A stretch of DNA of 64,000 nt, from the NCBI RefSeq assembly GCF_020181615.1, contig NZ_CP084029.1, positions 186,001-250,000 of the forward strand. The letters are read 5' to 3'. A program made the translations under genes and the position numbers. Position 1 is the stretch's first letter. Each line of letters begins with the position of its first letter. The stretch comes from [Mycobacterium] crassicus (GTDB taxonomy: Bacteria > Actinomycetota > Actinomycetes > Mycobacteriales > Mycobacteriaceae). Below, in pieces: positions 17,396 through 26,522 of the stretch. Below the pieces are notes generated by a model. That model saw nothing but the letters and a program-made list of their open reading frames with translations, had not been told where the DNA came from and did not search any database.

Positions 17396-18564
17396 TGAGA
17401 AGGATGACAGCGATGAAGAGGGTCAGCCGGCACGGCTGGCGGGCGTTGGTGCTGCTGATGGCGGCCCTGACCCTGAGCTCGTGCACCAGCTGGCGCGGTA
17501 TCGCCAACGTGCCGCTGCCGGGCGGGCCCGGTAGCGGTGCCGGCTCCTACACCGTGTACGTCCAGGTGCCCGACACCCTGGCGCTCAGCGGTAACAGCCG
17601 GGTCCTGGTCGCCGACGTCTTCGTCGGTGCGGTCGAACGCATCGAGCTGAAGAACTGGGTCGCGACCCTGCGGGTCAAGCTCAACAAGGACGTCCATCTG
17701 CCGCGCAACGCCACGGCGAAGATCGGCCAGACCAGCTTGCTGGGTTCGCAGCACATCGAGTTGGCCTCGCCGTCGGACCCGGTGGGCGAACTGCGCAACG
17801 GCGATACGATCGCGCTGAACAACTCGACGTCATATCCGACCATCGAGCGGACGCTGGCCGGCCTGGCGCTGCTGCTGCAGCGCGGTGGATTGTCCGACCT
17901 GGACACCATCACCACGGAGTTCGCGGCCCTGTCCAACGGGCGGGCCGACCAGATCCGCGCGTTCCTGACCAAGCTGGACACGTTCGTCGGCAACCTCAAC
18001 GACCAGCGTGAGGACATCACCCGGGCGATCGACTCCACCGACCGGCTGTTGAGCTACTTCAGTGCGCACAACGACGCCATCGACCGGGCCCTGACCGACT
18101 TCCCGCCGTTGTTCAAGTACTTCAACGCCCAGCAGGCGATCTTCATCAACGCGGTCGATGCTCTGGGCCAGATGGGTACGCAGGTCAACGAGCAGATCGC
18201 ACCCGCGCGCTCCGACCTCAACAAGGTGCTGACGTCGTTCCAGTGCCCGGCGCGGGAACTGCGCAAGGCCTCGCCGTATATCCCTGACCTGATGCAGGTG
18301 ATGATCACCGCGCCGTATCACGTCGACGGTGCGTTCAAGGCGGTGCGCGGCGACTTCATCAACACCTCGCTGGTGGTGGACCTGACCTACGCCTCGATCG
18401 ACAACGCGATCCTGACGGGAACAGGCTTCTCCGGGATGCTGCGGGCGCTGGAGCAGTCCTTCGGGCACGACCCGGAGAAGATGATTCCGGACGTCCGGTA
18501 CACGCCGAACCCCGCTACCGCTCCCGGTGGCCCGTATGTGGAAAGGGCTGACCGGAATTGCTGA
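17395..18564 (+). CDS. lprK: Mce1E lipoprotein (LprK)
   Basis: A 389-residue MCE subunit with a lipoprotein signal peptide instead of a plain anchor: basic N-terminus, hydrophobic stretch and lipobox LSSC (Cys near residue 30). The MCE domain follows (VLVADVFVGAVERIELKNW), then the helical tunnel domain. It is the E-type subunit, the only lipidated one in each Mce complex. The ATG overlaps the mce1D stop by one base, and the 3' end overlaps the mce1F TTG start by 7 bp. Confidence 0.9.
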   Translation: MRRMTAMKRVSRHGWRALVLLMAALTLSSCTSWRGIANVPLPGGPGSGAGSYTVYVQVPDTLALSGNSRVLVADVFVGAVERIELKNWVATLRVKLNKDVHLPRNATAKIGQTSLLGSQHIELASPSDPVGELRNGDTIALNNSTSYPTIERTLAGLALLLQRGGLSDLDTITTEFAALSNGRADQIRAFLTKLDTFVGNLNDQREDITRAIDSTDRLLSYFSAHNDAIDRALTDFPPLFKYFNAQQAIFINAVDALGQMGTQVNEQIAPARSDLNKVLTSFQCPARELRKASPYIPDLMQVMITAPYHVDGAFKAVRGDFINTSLVVDLTYASIDNAILTGTGFSGMLRALEQSFGHDPEKMIPDVRYTPNPATAPGGPYVERADRNC

Positions 18565-20150
18565 AACCACAGATCAAGCGTCAACTGGTCATCTTCAGCG
18601 TCCTGACCGCGGCGGCGTTGATGGTGTTGGGCGTCTACTACCTGCGGCTGCCGACTCTGGCGGGTCTGGGTCAGTACTCCCTGAAGGCGGACCTGCCTGA
18701 AGCGGGTGGTCTGTACAAGACCGCGAACGTCACCTACCGCGGCACCATCATCGGTCGGGTCACCGCAGTCGAGCCGACCGAGACCGGCGCGCAGGCCACG
18801 TTCCAGATCTCCAGCAAGTACAAGATCCCCGCCGACGCAACCGCCAACGTGCATTCGGTGTCGGCGATCGGCGAGCAGTATCTGGACCTGGTTTCGAGCG
18901 GCAACCCGGGCCAGTACCTGAAGAAGGGCCAGACGATCACCAAGAGCACGGTGCCGTCGGCGATCGGTCCGGCGCTGGACGCCGCCAACCGCGGGCTCGC
19001 CGCCCTGCCGGTCGGCAAGATCTCTGCCGCACTCGATGAAACGGCCACGGCCGTGGGCGGGTTGGGTCCGGCCCTGCAGCGCCTGGTGGATTCGACGCAG
19101 CTGGTGGTCGGTGATTTCAAGGACAACCTCGCCGATGTCGACGACATCTTGGAGAAGTCTGCTCCGATCATCGAGAGCCAGGTCAATTCCGGCGACGCCA
19201 TCCACCAGTGGGCGCGCAACCTGAACATTCTGTCCGGCCAGGCGGCCAGCCGGGATGAGACGGTCAAGCACATCATCACCGACCTGCCGCCGCTGATCGA
19301 CCAGGTGCACACGGTGTTCAACGACACCAAGGACACGCTGCCGCAGCTGATGGCGAACATGGCGATCCTGACCGAGATGGGCAAGCGCTACAACCGCAAC
19401 ACCGAGCAGGTACTGGTGTTCCTGCCGCAGGCCGGTTCGATCATCCAGACCGTCAGCTCGACATTCCCGGGACGCGCGTCGCTGGACGTGGCGCTGGGCG
19501 CGTTCCCGGGCCCGGTCTTCCCGGTGCCGATCCCGGGTCTGAGCCTGAACTACCCGCCGCCGTGTCTGACCGGCTACCTGCCGGCTTCGGAGTGGCGGGC
19601 GTTCGCCGACACCAGTCCGGCTGAACTGCCGGACGTGTCCTGCCGGATTCCGCAGGACACCCCGGCCAACAACGTTCGCGGTGTGCGCAACATCCCGTGT
19701 GTCGACGTGCCGGGCAAGCGGGCCGCGACGCCCAAGGAGTGCCGCAGCGACAAGCCGTACGTCCCGCTGGGCACCAACCCCTGGTACGGCGACCCGAACC
19801 AGATCCGGACCTGTCCGGCCCTGGGCGCGCGCTGCGACCAGCCGGTCGAGCCGGGTCACGTGATCCCGGCGCCGTCGGTCAACACCGGCCTCAACCCGCT
19901 GCCCGCGGATATGGTGCCGGCGTCGCCGCCGCCGCTGAACGATGTGTTGTCGCGACCGGGTACGGGTAGCGTGCAGTGCAACGGGCAGCAGCCCAACCCC
20001 TGCGTCTACACCCCAGGTGGGGGAGCAACCGGGATCTACAATCCGCAGAGTGGCAACGCGGTGGGGCCAGACGGCGTCGAATACTCCGTCGAGAACTCGA
20101 TGAACATAGGAGACGACGGATGGAAGGGGATGCTGGCGCCGTTCCGGTGA
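18558..20150 (+). CDS. mce1F: Mce1F
   Basis: A 530-residue MCE subunit: membrane helix (about 8-29), MCE domain with GGLYKTANVTYRGTIIGRV, helical domain to about 310, then an extended C-terminal region with several Cys (CLTGY, SCRIPQ, IPCVDV, TCPALGARC, VQCNGQQPNPC) that probably form disulfides outside the membrane. The start is a TTG at 18558 within the end of lprK. F subunits close the hetero-oligomer. The 3' end overlaps the probable mam1A start by about 30 bp. Confidence 0.88.
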   Translation: MLKPQIKRQLVIFSVLTAAALMVLGVYYLRLPTLAGLGQYSLKADLPEAGGLYKTANVTYRGTIIGRVTAVEPTETGAQATFQISSKYKIPADATANVHSVSAIGEQYLDLVSSGNPGQYLKKGQTITKSTVPSAIGPALDAANRGLAALPVGKISAALDETATAVGGLGPALQRLVDSTQLVVGDFKDNLADVDDILEKSAPIIESQVNSGDAIHQWARNLNILSGQAASRDETVKHIITDLPPLIDQVHTVFNDTKDTLPQLMANMAILTEMGKRYNRNTEQVLVFLPQAGSIIQTVSSTFPGRASLDVALGAFPGPVFPVPIPGLSLNYPPPCLTGYLPASEWRAFADTSPAELPDVSCRIPQDTPANNVRGVRNIPCVDVPGKRAATPKECRSDKPYVPLGTNPWYGDPNQIRTCPALGARCDQPVEPGHVIPAPSVNTGLNPLPADMVPASPPPLNDVLSRPGTGSVQCNGQQPNPCVYTPGGGATGIYNPQSGNAVGPDGVEYSVENSMNIGDDGWKGMLAPFR

Positions 20151-20785
20151 GTCCAGACCCGGACGAGGACCAGCAGTCCGCAGGTACCGAGGCCGACGAC
20201 GCCGCTGCCGCGGCGGAGCCGGATGAGTCGGCCGCTGCCGCGGCGGCTGAGCACGATGAGCAGGCCGAGGCAACGGACTCGAACCCCTCACGGCTCGGCC
20301 ATCGGCAGCTGCTCGGCATCTGCGCGTTGCTGGTGCTGCTGGCAGCCGGACTGGTGGGTGCCGGTTACCTGGGTCTGCGTGACCACGCGGCCAGTCAGGT
20401 GATGGCCCGCGACAACGCCGAAGCCCTGGAGGCGGCCAAGTCGTGTGTCCTGGCGACCCAGGCACCGGACCCGGGCAATGTGTCGTTGTCCCAACAGAAG
20501 ATGCTCGACTGCTCGGCCGGCGAATTCCGCACCCAGGCCGCGCTGTACGCCCAGATCCTGCCGCCCGCCTATCAGGCGGCGAAGGTCCAAGTCGAGCTCA
20601 CCGAGATGGGTGCCGCGGTGGAGCGCAACAACCCGGACGGCTCGATCGACATCCTGGTGGCCTTCCGGATCAAGGTCGACAACATCGAGGCCAAGGGCAG
20701 AGAGGCCGGTTACCGGCTGCGCGCCCAGATGGTCCGCGAGGACGGCCAGTACCGGATCGGCAAGCTCGATCAGGTGGCCCGGTGA
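20120..20785 (+). CDS. mam1A: Mce1-associated membrane protein Mam1A (Rv0175-like)
   Basis: A 221-residue Mce-associated protein: acidic, Ala-rich cytoplasmic N-terminus (about 55 residues), one membrane helix (LLGICALLVLLAAGLVGAGYL), then a periplasmic VirB8/NTF2-like domain with a Cys pair. The ATG at 20120 is chosen for its AGGAGA (20108-20113); a GTG at 20147 overlapping the mce1F stop is a possible alternative. Mam proteins are thought to stabilise Mce complexes. Confidence 0.85.
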   Translation: MEGDAGAVPVSPDPDEDQQSAGTEADDAAAAAEPDESAAAAAAEHDEQAEATDSNPSRLGHRQLLGICALLVLLAAGLVGAGYLGLRDHAASQVMARDNAEALEAAKSCVLATQAPDPGNVSLSQQKMLDCSAGEFRTQAALYAQILPPAYQAAKVQVELTEMGAAVERNNPDGSIDILVAFRIKVDNIEAKGREAGYRLRAQMVREDGQYRIGKLDQVAR

Positions 20786-21738
20786 CCGAAGCAGTGATCG
20801 ACGTGCCGGCCGGCGCGCCGGCGACGTGGCGCACCCGCGTGATCGCATTGGGCATCGATCTGCTGCCCGGTGCCGTCGTGGTCGTGACGACGGCGATGGC
20901 GGCCATGTCCTTCCCGAGTGGCGGGGTGTGGTGGTGGCTGGCCATGACGATCACCGGCGCCGTCATCCTGGCGACCGCGGTGAACCGGGTGCTGCTGCCG
21001 GTGATCACCGGATGGAGCCTGGGTCGCGCGTTCACCGGAATCGAAGTGGTGCGCGGCGGCGAGGGATCGACTCCGGCCGTCGGCGCGGCACGGCTGTTGC
21101 TGCGGGAAGTCGCGCACCTGCTCGACACCGTGCCGGTGTTCCTGGGCTGGCTCTGGCCCCTGCGGGACCGGCGCGGGCGGACCTTCGCCGACCTGGTGGC
21201 GCGCACCGAGGTTCGGCCGGCGGTAGCGCGACAGCAACCGGCCAACATCCGGACCGTGACGATGGCTGTCTTCGTGGCCGCGGCCGCGCTGAGCCTGTGC
21301 GGGGCTGCCGCCGCGTACCTGGTGGTGTTCCAGCGTGAGCACAACTCGGATGTGGCCCGCGCCGAGATCGCCCGGCAGGGCCCGAAGATCGTGGCGGACA
21401 TGCTGTCCTATGATCCCGCGACCCTGGACGACGACTTCGGCCGCGCGCAGTCCTTGGCCACCGAGAGGTATCGCGAGCAGCTGGTGCCCCAGCAGGACGC
21501 GATCCGCAATTCCCAGCCGGCGCCGAACTTCTACCGGGTGACCGATGCCGCGGTGCTCGACGCGACTCCGCACCGCGCCACGGTGCTGATGTTCCTGCAG
21601 GGCCAACGCGGAACGGCGGGCAAGGAGCGTCTGATCAGCGCCACCGTGCGGGTGGTGTTCACCGAGGCGGCGGGGAACTGGCGCGTCGACGATCTGTCGG
21701 TGGTCAGCAAGCCGCTGCCCGCCGAGGGGGACAAATGA
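20782..21738 (+). CDS. mam1B: Mam1B: RDD domain fused to a Mce-associated domain (Rv0176-like)
   Basis: A 318-residue membrane protein. The first about 140 residues form an RDD-type membrane domain with two helices and the RDRRGRTFADLVARTEV signature. A third helix (about 155-180) follows, then a Mce-associated periplasmic domain similar to Mam1A and Mam1C. The GTG overlaps the mam1A stop (GTGA). The fusion is the usual architecture of Rv0176, so it is not an assembly artefact. Confidence 0.85.
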   Translation: MTEAVIDVPAGAPATWRTRVIALGIDLLPGAVVVVTTAMAAMSFPSGGVWWWLAMTITGAVILATAVNRVLLPVITGWSLGRAFTGIEVVRGGEGSTPAVGAARLLLREVAHLLDTVPVFLGWLWPLRDRRGRTFADLVARTEVRPAVARQQPANIRTVTMAVFVAAAALSLCGAAAAYLVVFQREHNSDVARAEIARQGPKIVADMLSYDPATLDDDFGRAQSLATERYREQLVPQQDAIRNSQPAPNFYRVTDAAVLDATPHRATVLMFLQGQRGTAGKERLISATVRVVFTEAAGNWRVDDLSVVSKPLPAEGDK

Positions 21739-22283
21739 GTCCGCGCCGCCGCGTCCAGGACGACGACCAGCCGCTGTTCGCGCAGACGGATGTGCCGCCG
21801 AGCCGGCGGCTGTCGACGGTGATCGGCAGCGCCCTGCTGGTCGCCACCGCGGCGATCGCGATCTGCGCCTGGACGTTGGTGACCCACGAACAGCACCGGC
21901 GGGCGGCCCTCAAGGATGTCGAGGCGCTGGCTGCCGTCGAGTCGTTCATGACGATGTTCACCACACCGGATCCGTTCCACGCCAACGACTATCTTGCGAC
22001 GGTCATCGAACACGCCACCGGGGATTTCGCCCAGCAGTACCAGGACAAGGCCAACCAGATCCTGATCGCGGTGGCGCGCAGTGAGCCGACCACCGGCACG
22101 GTGATCGCGGCCGGCGTGGAGCGGTGGAACGACGAGGGCAGTGTCAACGTGCTGGTGGCCGTGGAGAACACCGGTAAATCGCCGGACGGAAAACGCGATG
22201 CCAAGGTCGCAACCCGTTGGCTGGCGACGGCGCAGAAGGAAGGGGACCAGTGGAAGATCAGCAATCTGAGCCAGGTTCTGTGA
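21735..22283 (+). CDS. mam1C: Mce1-associated protein Mam1C (Rv0177-like)
   Basis: A 182-residue Mce-associated protein: short basic cytoplasmic start, one membrane helix (VIGSALLVATAAIAICAWTLV), and an NTF2-like periplasmic domain ending in WKISNLSQVL. The ATG overlaps the mam1B stop (ATGA). It is about the same length as the M. tuberculosis homologue. Predicted role: assembly or stability of the Mce1 complex at the inner membrane. Confidence 0.85.
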   Translation: MSPRRRVQDDDQPLFAQTDVPPSRRLSTVIGSALLVATAAIAICAWTLVTHEQHRRAALKDVEALAAVESFMTMFTTPDPFHANDYLATVIEHATGDFAQQYQDKANQILIAVARSEPTTGTVIAAGVERWNDEGSVNVLVAVENTGKSPDGKRDAKVATRWLATAQKEGDQWKISNLSQVL

Positions 22284-23017
22284 CCGATCCCGCCGCTGAA
22301 TCGAACGACGACGTCGAGTCGACGGCCGAGGTCACCGACGTGGAGTTGGACGACGACACCGACGTCGAGGGCGACGTTAAGGGCGAGGCCGAGAGCGACA
22401 CCGACGAGACCGACGACGACGCAGCCGACGACGACGCAGCCGACGACGAAGCTCCCGAGGGCGACGCCGAGGCGGTGGCCGGGAAGCGTGCCGGGCGCCG
22501 GAAGCTCAGCCTGCGGTTCGCCGTCGGGGCGGCGGCCGCGCTGTTCATCGCGTCCGCGGCCTTCGCCGGCGCCGCGGCCCAGCCGTACCTCCTCGACCGG
22601 GCGGAGGTGGCGACCAAACTCGACATCGCCAGGACCGCCGGCCGGGCGATCCACACGCTGTGGAACTACACACCGGAGAACATGGACACCCTGCCGGACC
22701 GGGCGGCGGTGTATCTCAGCGGCGACCTAGAGGCCCAGTACCGCAAGTTCATCGACGCGATCGCCGACAGCAACAAGCAGGCCAAGGTCACCGACAGCAC
22801 CGAGATCGTCGGCGCCGCAGTCGAATCACTGGATGGCCCCGAGGCCACTGTGCTGATCTACACCAACACCTCGGCCACCAGCGAGCTGAGCCCGGGCATC
22901 CCGCAGATCAAGTACCTGACCTATCGCCTGTACATGAAGCGCGACCAGAACCGTTGGGTGGTCACGCGAATGCCCGTCATCACGTCACTGGACCTGACGC
23001 CGCGTCTCCAAAGCTGA
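22250..23017 (+). CDS. mam1D: Mce1-associated protein Mam1D with acidic repeats (Rv0178-like)
   Basis: A 255-residue Mce-associated protein. The N-terminal about 80 residues are extremely acidic and include a tandem 15-bp duplication encoding DDDAADDDAADDE. A membrane helix (AVGAAAALFIASAAFAGAA) and a periplasmic domain follow. The GTG at 22250 has AAGGAAGGGG just upstream (22237-22246); a GTG at 22280 overlapping the mam1C stop is an alternative giving a protein 10 residues shorter. It is the last gene of the mce1 operon. Confidence 0.82.
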   Translation: MEDQQSEPGSVTDPAAESNDDVESTAEVTDVELDDDTDVEGDVKGEAESDTDETDDDAADDDAADDEAPEGDAEAVAGKRAGRRKLSLRFAVGAAAALFIASAAFAGAAAQPYLLDRAEVATKLDIARTAGRAIHTLWNYTPENMDTLPDRAAVYLSGDLEAQYRKFIDAIADSNKQAKVTDSTEIVGAAVESLDGPEATVLIYTNTSATSELSPGIPQIKYLTYRLYMKRDQNRWVVTRMPVITSLDLTPRLQS

Positions 23018-23051
23018 TCGGCGGACAGGCCCGAAGGAGACAGTGGAGCAC

Positions 23052-23717
23052 ATGGCCGTCACCTCGCCGATCTCGCACCGGCGGACCGTGGCGGCATTGC
23101 TGCTGCTGACGTTCGCCACCGGCGTGATCGACGCGGTCAGCGTGCTCGTACTGGGGCGGGTGTTCGTGGCGAACATGACCGGCAACGCGATCTTTCTCGG
23201 CTTCCTGTTCGTACCGCGTGGTTCCATCGACCTGGCCGGTGCCGCGGTGGCGGTCGCGGGGTTCGTGGCCGGCGCGATCGTCGGCGGACGCCTGGTGCGC
23301 AGGCTGGGCGGTCGTCCCCGGGTGTGGATCACCGCCGCGTTGGGGTCCGAGGTGGCGCTGCTGCTGGTGCTGGCCGCACTGGCCGGAGCCGGTGTGCTGC
23401 GTTACTACGGCGCCACCAAGCTGGTGCTGATCGTCGGACTGGCGCTGGCGTTCGGTGTGCAGAATTCGTCGGCACGCCAGTTCGGCATCCAGGAGCTCTA
23501 CACCACCGTGCTCACATCGACGATCGTCGGCATCGGGGTGGACAGCAGACTGGCCGGCGGCACCGGGCACCGCGAAAGGCTGCGCTACGGAGTGGTTTTG
23601 GTGATGATCCTCGGCGCAGTCGTCGGGGCGACACTGTCGCGTTACGTCGTGGCGCCGGTGATCGCCCTGGCGGCGGGCCTGGTCGCGGTCAGCCTGGCCT
23701 TGTTCCGTTACGGCTGA
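23052..23717 (+). CDS. DUF1275 (YoaK-like) membrane protein
   Basis: A 221-residue hydrophobic protein with about six membrane helices. The motif TFATGVIDAVSVLVLGRVFVANMTGNAIFLG near the start is typical of the DUF1275/YoaK family, whose function is unknown. The ATG at 23052 is preferred over GTG 23043 because AAGGAGA (23034-23040) is 11 bp from the ATG but only 2 bp from the GTG. It lies 34 bp after mam1D, so it could be read from the mce1 operon, yet it is not part of the standard mce set. Confidence 0.75.
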   Translation: MAVTSPISHRRTVAALLLLTFATGVIDAVSVLVLGRVFVANMTGNAIFLGFLFVPRGSIDLAGAAVAVAGFVAGAIVGGRLVRRLGGRPRVWITAALGSEVALLLVLAALAGAGVLRYYGATKLVLIVGLALAFGVQNSSARQFGIQELYTTVLTSTIVGIGVDSRLAGGTGHRERLRYGVVLVMILGAVVGATLSRYVVAPVIALAAGLVAVSLALFRYG

Positions 23718-23756
23718 CGCGCAAGCGAAAGTCCTTCACTCCCCGCGCTATTGTTG

Positions 23757-23861
23757 CGGCGGTCCCAGTGTCGCCTCTCCTTCGTCGAGGCTCGCTGAAC
23801 CGCGGTGTTCATGCCGGCGGTCCCAGTGTCGCCTCTCCTTCGTCGAGGCTCGCTGAACCGC
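23757..23861. repeat. 47-bp tandem-like direct repeat at the 3' end of the MPT64/RsiV-like gene
   Basis: Two perfect 47-bp copies lie at 23757-23803 and 23815-23861, separated by 11 bp. They start CGGCGGTCCCAGTG and end GCTGAACCGC. The second copy encodes the last residues of the minus-strand gene; the first lies just beyond its stop codon. The ends (GGCGGT...ACCGCC) form imperfect inverted repeats, so this could be a small mobile repeat or a local duplication of the gene's 3' end. Confidence 0.85.
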
Positions 23862-24642
23862 CGTACTCCGGCCGCAGAATGGAACGCAGTGCCGCCAGCG
23901 GAATGTGCGCCTGAACGTTCCCGCCGTCCATGAACCACTGCATCTGGTTGTACTGGATCGGTGTGTCGTGGCTGACCGGATAGTCGGGCATGTAGAGGAT
24001 CAACTCGTCGGGGGTCAGCGCCCACGACCGGTATCCGCCGGAGAACACGTTGTTCGGCGTGAAACGCTCGGGAATGAACGGGTAGTCGCCGGGCCGGTGC
24101 TCCCAGAACGCCCGATCGAGGGCTTCGGAGATGTAGGGCGCCCCGAGCTGCGGGATCTGCGCGTACGGATCCACACCGGGTTTGACGATGTCGGCCAGCT
24201 GAAGTTGGCGGCCGCGGGCCATGTCGAAGGTGAAGGTGCGGTAGGCGTTATTGATGTACGGGCCGTCCGAGTGGTAGTCCTCGTGGAAAACCGCGGTCAG
24301 GGCATCGCCGTGTTGGAAGATCTCGAAATTCTCGTTGCCCCAGCTGTCGACCACCATCGAGGCGCCCTTGACGCGCCAGTTGGTGAACAACGTGGACAGG
24401 TACTCGCGGATCGGCGGGCCGGCGACCGGGTGATCGACCAGATCGCCGGGCACCGCCATCCGGATGTAGCGGGTGGCCAGCCGCTCGGAGCGCACCTCGG
24501 TGGTGCAGTACTGCCCGTCCCAGCCGCCGCCCAGCCCGCTGCAGAACGACGGCGCCGAGGCGCCCGCCACCGGAGTGACCGCCGGCACCAGCCCGGCCAC
24601 CGCCACCGCCGCGCCCGCCAAGATCAGCGGAATCGCCCGCAT
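23809..24642 (-). CDS. Secreted protein with RsiV/DUF3298-like domain (MPT64-related)
   Basis: A 277-residue exported protein with an N-terminal signal peptide (about residues 1-28, ending near AGASA), a Cys pair (FCSGLGGGWDGQYC), and a domain with features of the RsiV/DUF3298 family: F(N)NAYRTFTFDMARGRQLQLADI and FEIFQHGDALTAVFHEDYHS. M. tuberculosis MPT64 belongs to this family; its biochemical role is unsettled. AGGAGGG precedes the ATG. It lies 10 bp after the Mce-associated gene, so it is the last gene of the second mce operon. Its final codons are part of the 47-bp repeat. Confidence 0.75.
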   Translation of the reverse strand: MRAIPLILAGAAVAVAGLVPAVTPVAGASAPSFCSGLGGGWDGQYCTTEVRSERLATRYIRMAVPGDLVDHPVAGPPIREYLSTLFTNWRVKGASMVVDSWGNENFEIFQHGDALTAVFHEDYHSDGPYINNAYRTFTFDMARGRQLQLADIVKPGVDPYAQIPQLGAPYISEALDRAFWEHRPGDYPFIPERFTPNNVFSGGYRSWALTPDELILYMPDYPVSHDTPIQYNQMQWFMDGGNVQAHIPLAALRSILRPEYGGSASLDEGEATLGPPA

Positions 24643-24652
24643 CGCTTCCCTC

Positions 24653-25252
24653 CTAAGGCAATTCGACTTTGCTTGCCAGCCAACGGCCGTCGACCTTCTG
24701 CATCGTCATCTTCATCCGGCTGCGGTCCACCCGCGGATCGGGCCGGGTGGTGTTGGTGACGGTCTGATCGACCATCAGCAGCACCACCACCTTGTCGGTG
24801 GATTCGGACTGCACCGCCGATTCCACGACCTTGCCCTGCGCAGCTGCCTTGTTGTCGATCAGCAGTTGACGCAGCTGGCCACTGGCTTTGGTGTAGGTGT
24901 CCTTGAAGTCACCGGTAGCGCCGTTGAGCACCGCGGCGAAGTCGTCGTCGACCCGGGTGGAATCGATGCTGGTCAGTACCTCGGCGTAATTCACCGCGGC
25001 GCGTTGCCCGGCCGCGACTGCGGAGGACACCCGATGCTGCTGCCACAGCTGCCAGCCCAGTACGGCGACGACGAGACACACGAGGAGGAGGCTGACGCGG
25101 TACAGCAACCGCCCTCGCTGCCGCAACCAATGAGGATGTGGGGCCGCCGTCGCGGCGTCGGCCGTCTCCTCTGCGGAGCTCGATTCCGCGTCGTCGCGCG
25201 AGGGCACCTCGTCGGGGGTGTCTTCGGTGGTCGATTCATCGGCGGTACTCAC
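24653..25252 (-). CDS. Mce-associated membrane protein, second mce operon
   Basis: A 199-residue Mce-associated protein: acidic, Ser/Thr-rich N-terminus (about 45 residues), one membrane helix (VSLLLVCLVVAVLGWQLW), and a periplasmic NTF2-like domain with VLNGATGDFKDTYTKAS and VDRSRMKMTMQKVDGRWLASKVELP. The GTG start has AAGGAGA 8 bp upstream. It lies 19 bp downstream of the F-type gene. It is strikingly similar in its periplasmic domain to the + strand protein at 35502-36164, on the other side of this operon. Confidence 0.85.
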   Translation of the reverse strand: MSTADESTTEDTPDEVPSRDDAESSSAEETADAATAAPHPHWLRQRGRLLYRVSLLLVCLVVAVLGWQLWQQHRVSSAVAAGQRAAVNYAEVLTSIDSTRVDDDFAAVLNGATGDFKDTYTKASGQLRQLLIDNKAAAQGKVVESAVQSESTDKVVVLLMVDQTVTNTTRPDPRVDRSRMKMTMQKVDGRWLASKVELP

Positions 25253-25271
25253 CGCGGCGTCTCCTTGAACA

Positions 25272-26522
25272 TCAGCGTGGCGGGTCGATCAACAGTGGTG
25301 GTCCGCCGTAGGGGGTGGGAATCGTGTAGCGGCCCTTGGGGGTCGGGTCGGTGGTCGCCGCCAGGTCGGCGCCCGGAGGCGGGCCCGCGGTGTCGTCGCC
25401 CGGCGGCCGTGGCGCGTTGTGGGCACCCCGCACCAGCACCGACTGGTCGGTGTCCCGGCAGTACCCGTACAGGAAGGGTTCGGAGTAGTCCCCGGCCGAC
25501 GGGGGACGCCGCGGCGTCCCGTACTCGCAGGCGTAGCGCGGGTAGATGTCGACGGTTGCCCACAGCCCGTCGTCGTGAATGGCCGAGTCGATCGCCTCCA
25601 CCGTCGAACCGCGGTAGTTGGGGAACAACGCGTTGAGTGCGGGAGTCCGGACATAGAGCAGCTGAGCCGTGGTTGCCAGGTTGCCCAGCAACCCGACCAT
25701 GGTGTCGGAGTTGTCGTCGAACAGTCCGTCTACCGATGACAGCATCCCGGGTGCCTGATCGACCAGGTGCTGGTAGCCGCCGATCATCGGGTTGATGCCC
25801 CGCAGCACCTTATCGAGGTTGGCCGAAGTGACGGCCAGGCCGTTGTTGACGTCGCTGAGCATGGTCAGCACCACCCGGCTCGAGCGGAGCAGGCTCACGG
25901 TCTGCGGCAGTACCGGATCCAGGGTGGACAGCAGGAAGGCGCCGCCGTCGACGATGTCGGTGAGCTTGCCCGGCCCCTCGGAGGACAGGCTCAGTTCCTT
26001 CTTGATCAGCTCGAGCTTGCGCGGGTCGGTCTGTGCCAGCATGCCGTCGGCGTCGGCGAGCAACTGCGACAACGGAATCGGGGTGGTCGCCTGGTCTTGG
26101 GAGACGACGCTGCCGCCGGCCAGGAAGGGGCCGGAGTTCGACGCGGGCTCGAAGTCGATGTACTGCTCGCCGGCCGCCGACAGGCCCGAGACGCGCACCT
26201 TGCTGGCCGCCGGGATCTGCACCGTCGAATTGATGTTGGCCACCGCATGCACGCCCGAACCGGTGATCCGCAGCGATTCGATCCGGCCCACCGGGACCCC
26301 GCGGACCGACACGTCATGGTTGGCCAGCAGCCCGCCGGAGTCGGGCAGCGCGATGGTGATCTGGTACGTCGACCGCGCCGGGTTCACCCGCAGTGCCCCG
26401 ACCAACAGGTACGCCGTGCCCACCACCAGGGTCATCGCCAGGGCGAGGCCCGACAGCAGGTTCTTGCGCCGGTAGCCGGCCCGGACCAGGGCGACGATGC
26501 GCCGGCTGACTGCCTCGATCAC
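25272..26522 (-). CDS. MceF-type subunit, second mce operon
   Basis: A 416-residue MCE subunit: membrane helix (LLSGLALAMTLVVGTAYLLVG, about residues 18-38), MCE domain with GGLLANHDVSVRGVPVGRI, helical domain, and a C-terminal region with a Cys pair (YACEYG, YGYCRDTD) and a Pro-rich end. The GTG at 26522 overlaps the E-type stop (GTGA). An in-frame upstream extension of 87 codons runs back inside the E gene and is rejected. Position and sequence make it the F subunit. Confidence 0.87.
   Translation of the reverse strand: MIEAVSRRIVALVRAGYRRKNLLSGLALAMTLVVGTAYLLVGALRVNPARSTYQITIALPDSGGLLANHDVSVRGVPVGRIESLRITGSGVHAVANINSTVQIPAASKVRVSGLSAAGEQYIDFEPASNSGPFLAGGSVVSQDQATTPIPLSQLLADADGMLAQTDPRKLELIKKELSLSSEGPGKLTDIVDGGAFLLSTLDPVLPQTVSLLRSSRVVLTMLSDVNNGLAVTSANLDKVLRGINPMIGGYQHLVDQAPGMLSSVDGLFDDNSDTMVGLLGNLATTAQLLYVRTPALNALFPNYRGSTVEAIDSAIHDDGLWATVDIYPRYACEYGTPRRPPSAGDYSEPFLYGYCRDTDQSVLVRGAHNAPRPPGDDTAGPPPGADLAATTDPTPKGRYTIPTPYGGPPLLIDPPR

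Noticed and set aside
18387..20465. 692-residue open frame on the minus strand across mce1F
   Set aside because: Antisense to lprK/mce1F/mam1A; composition is Arg/Gly/Val-rich with no motif, so it is a shadow of GC-rich coding sequence.
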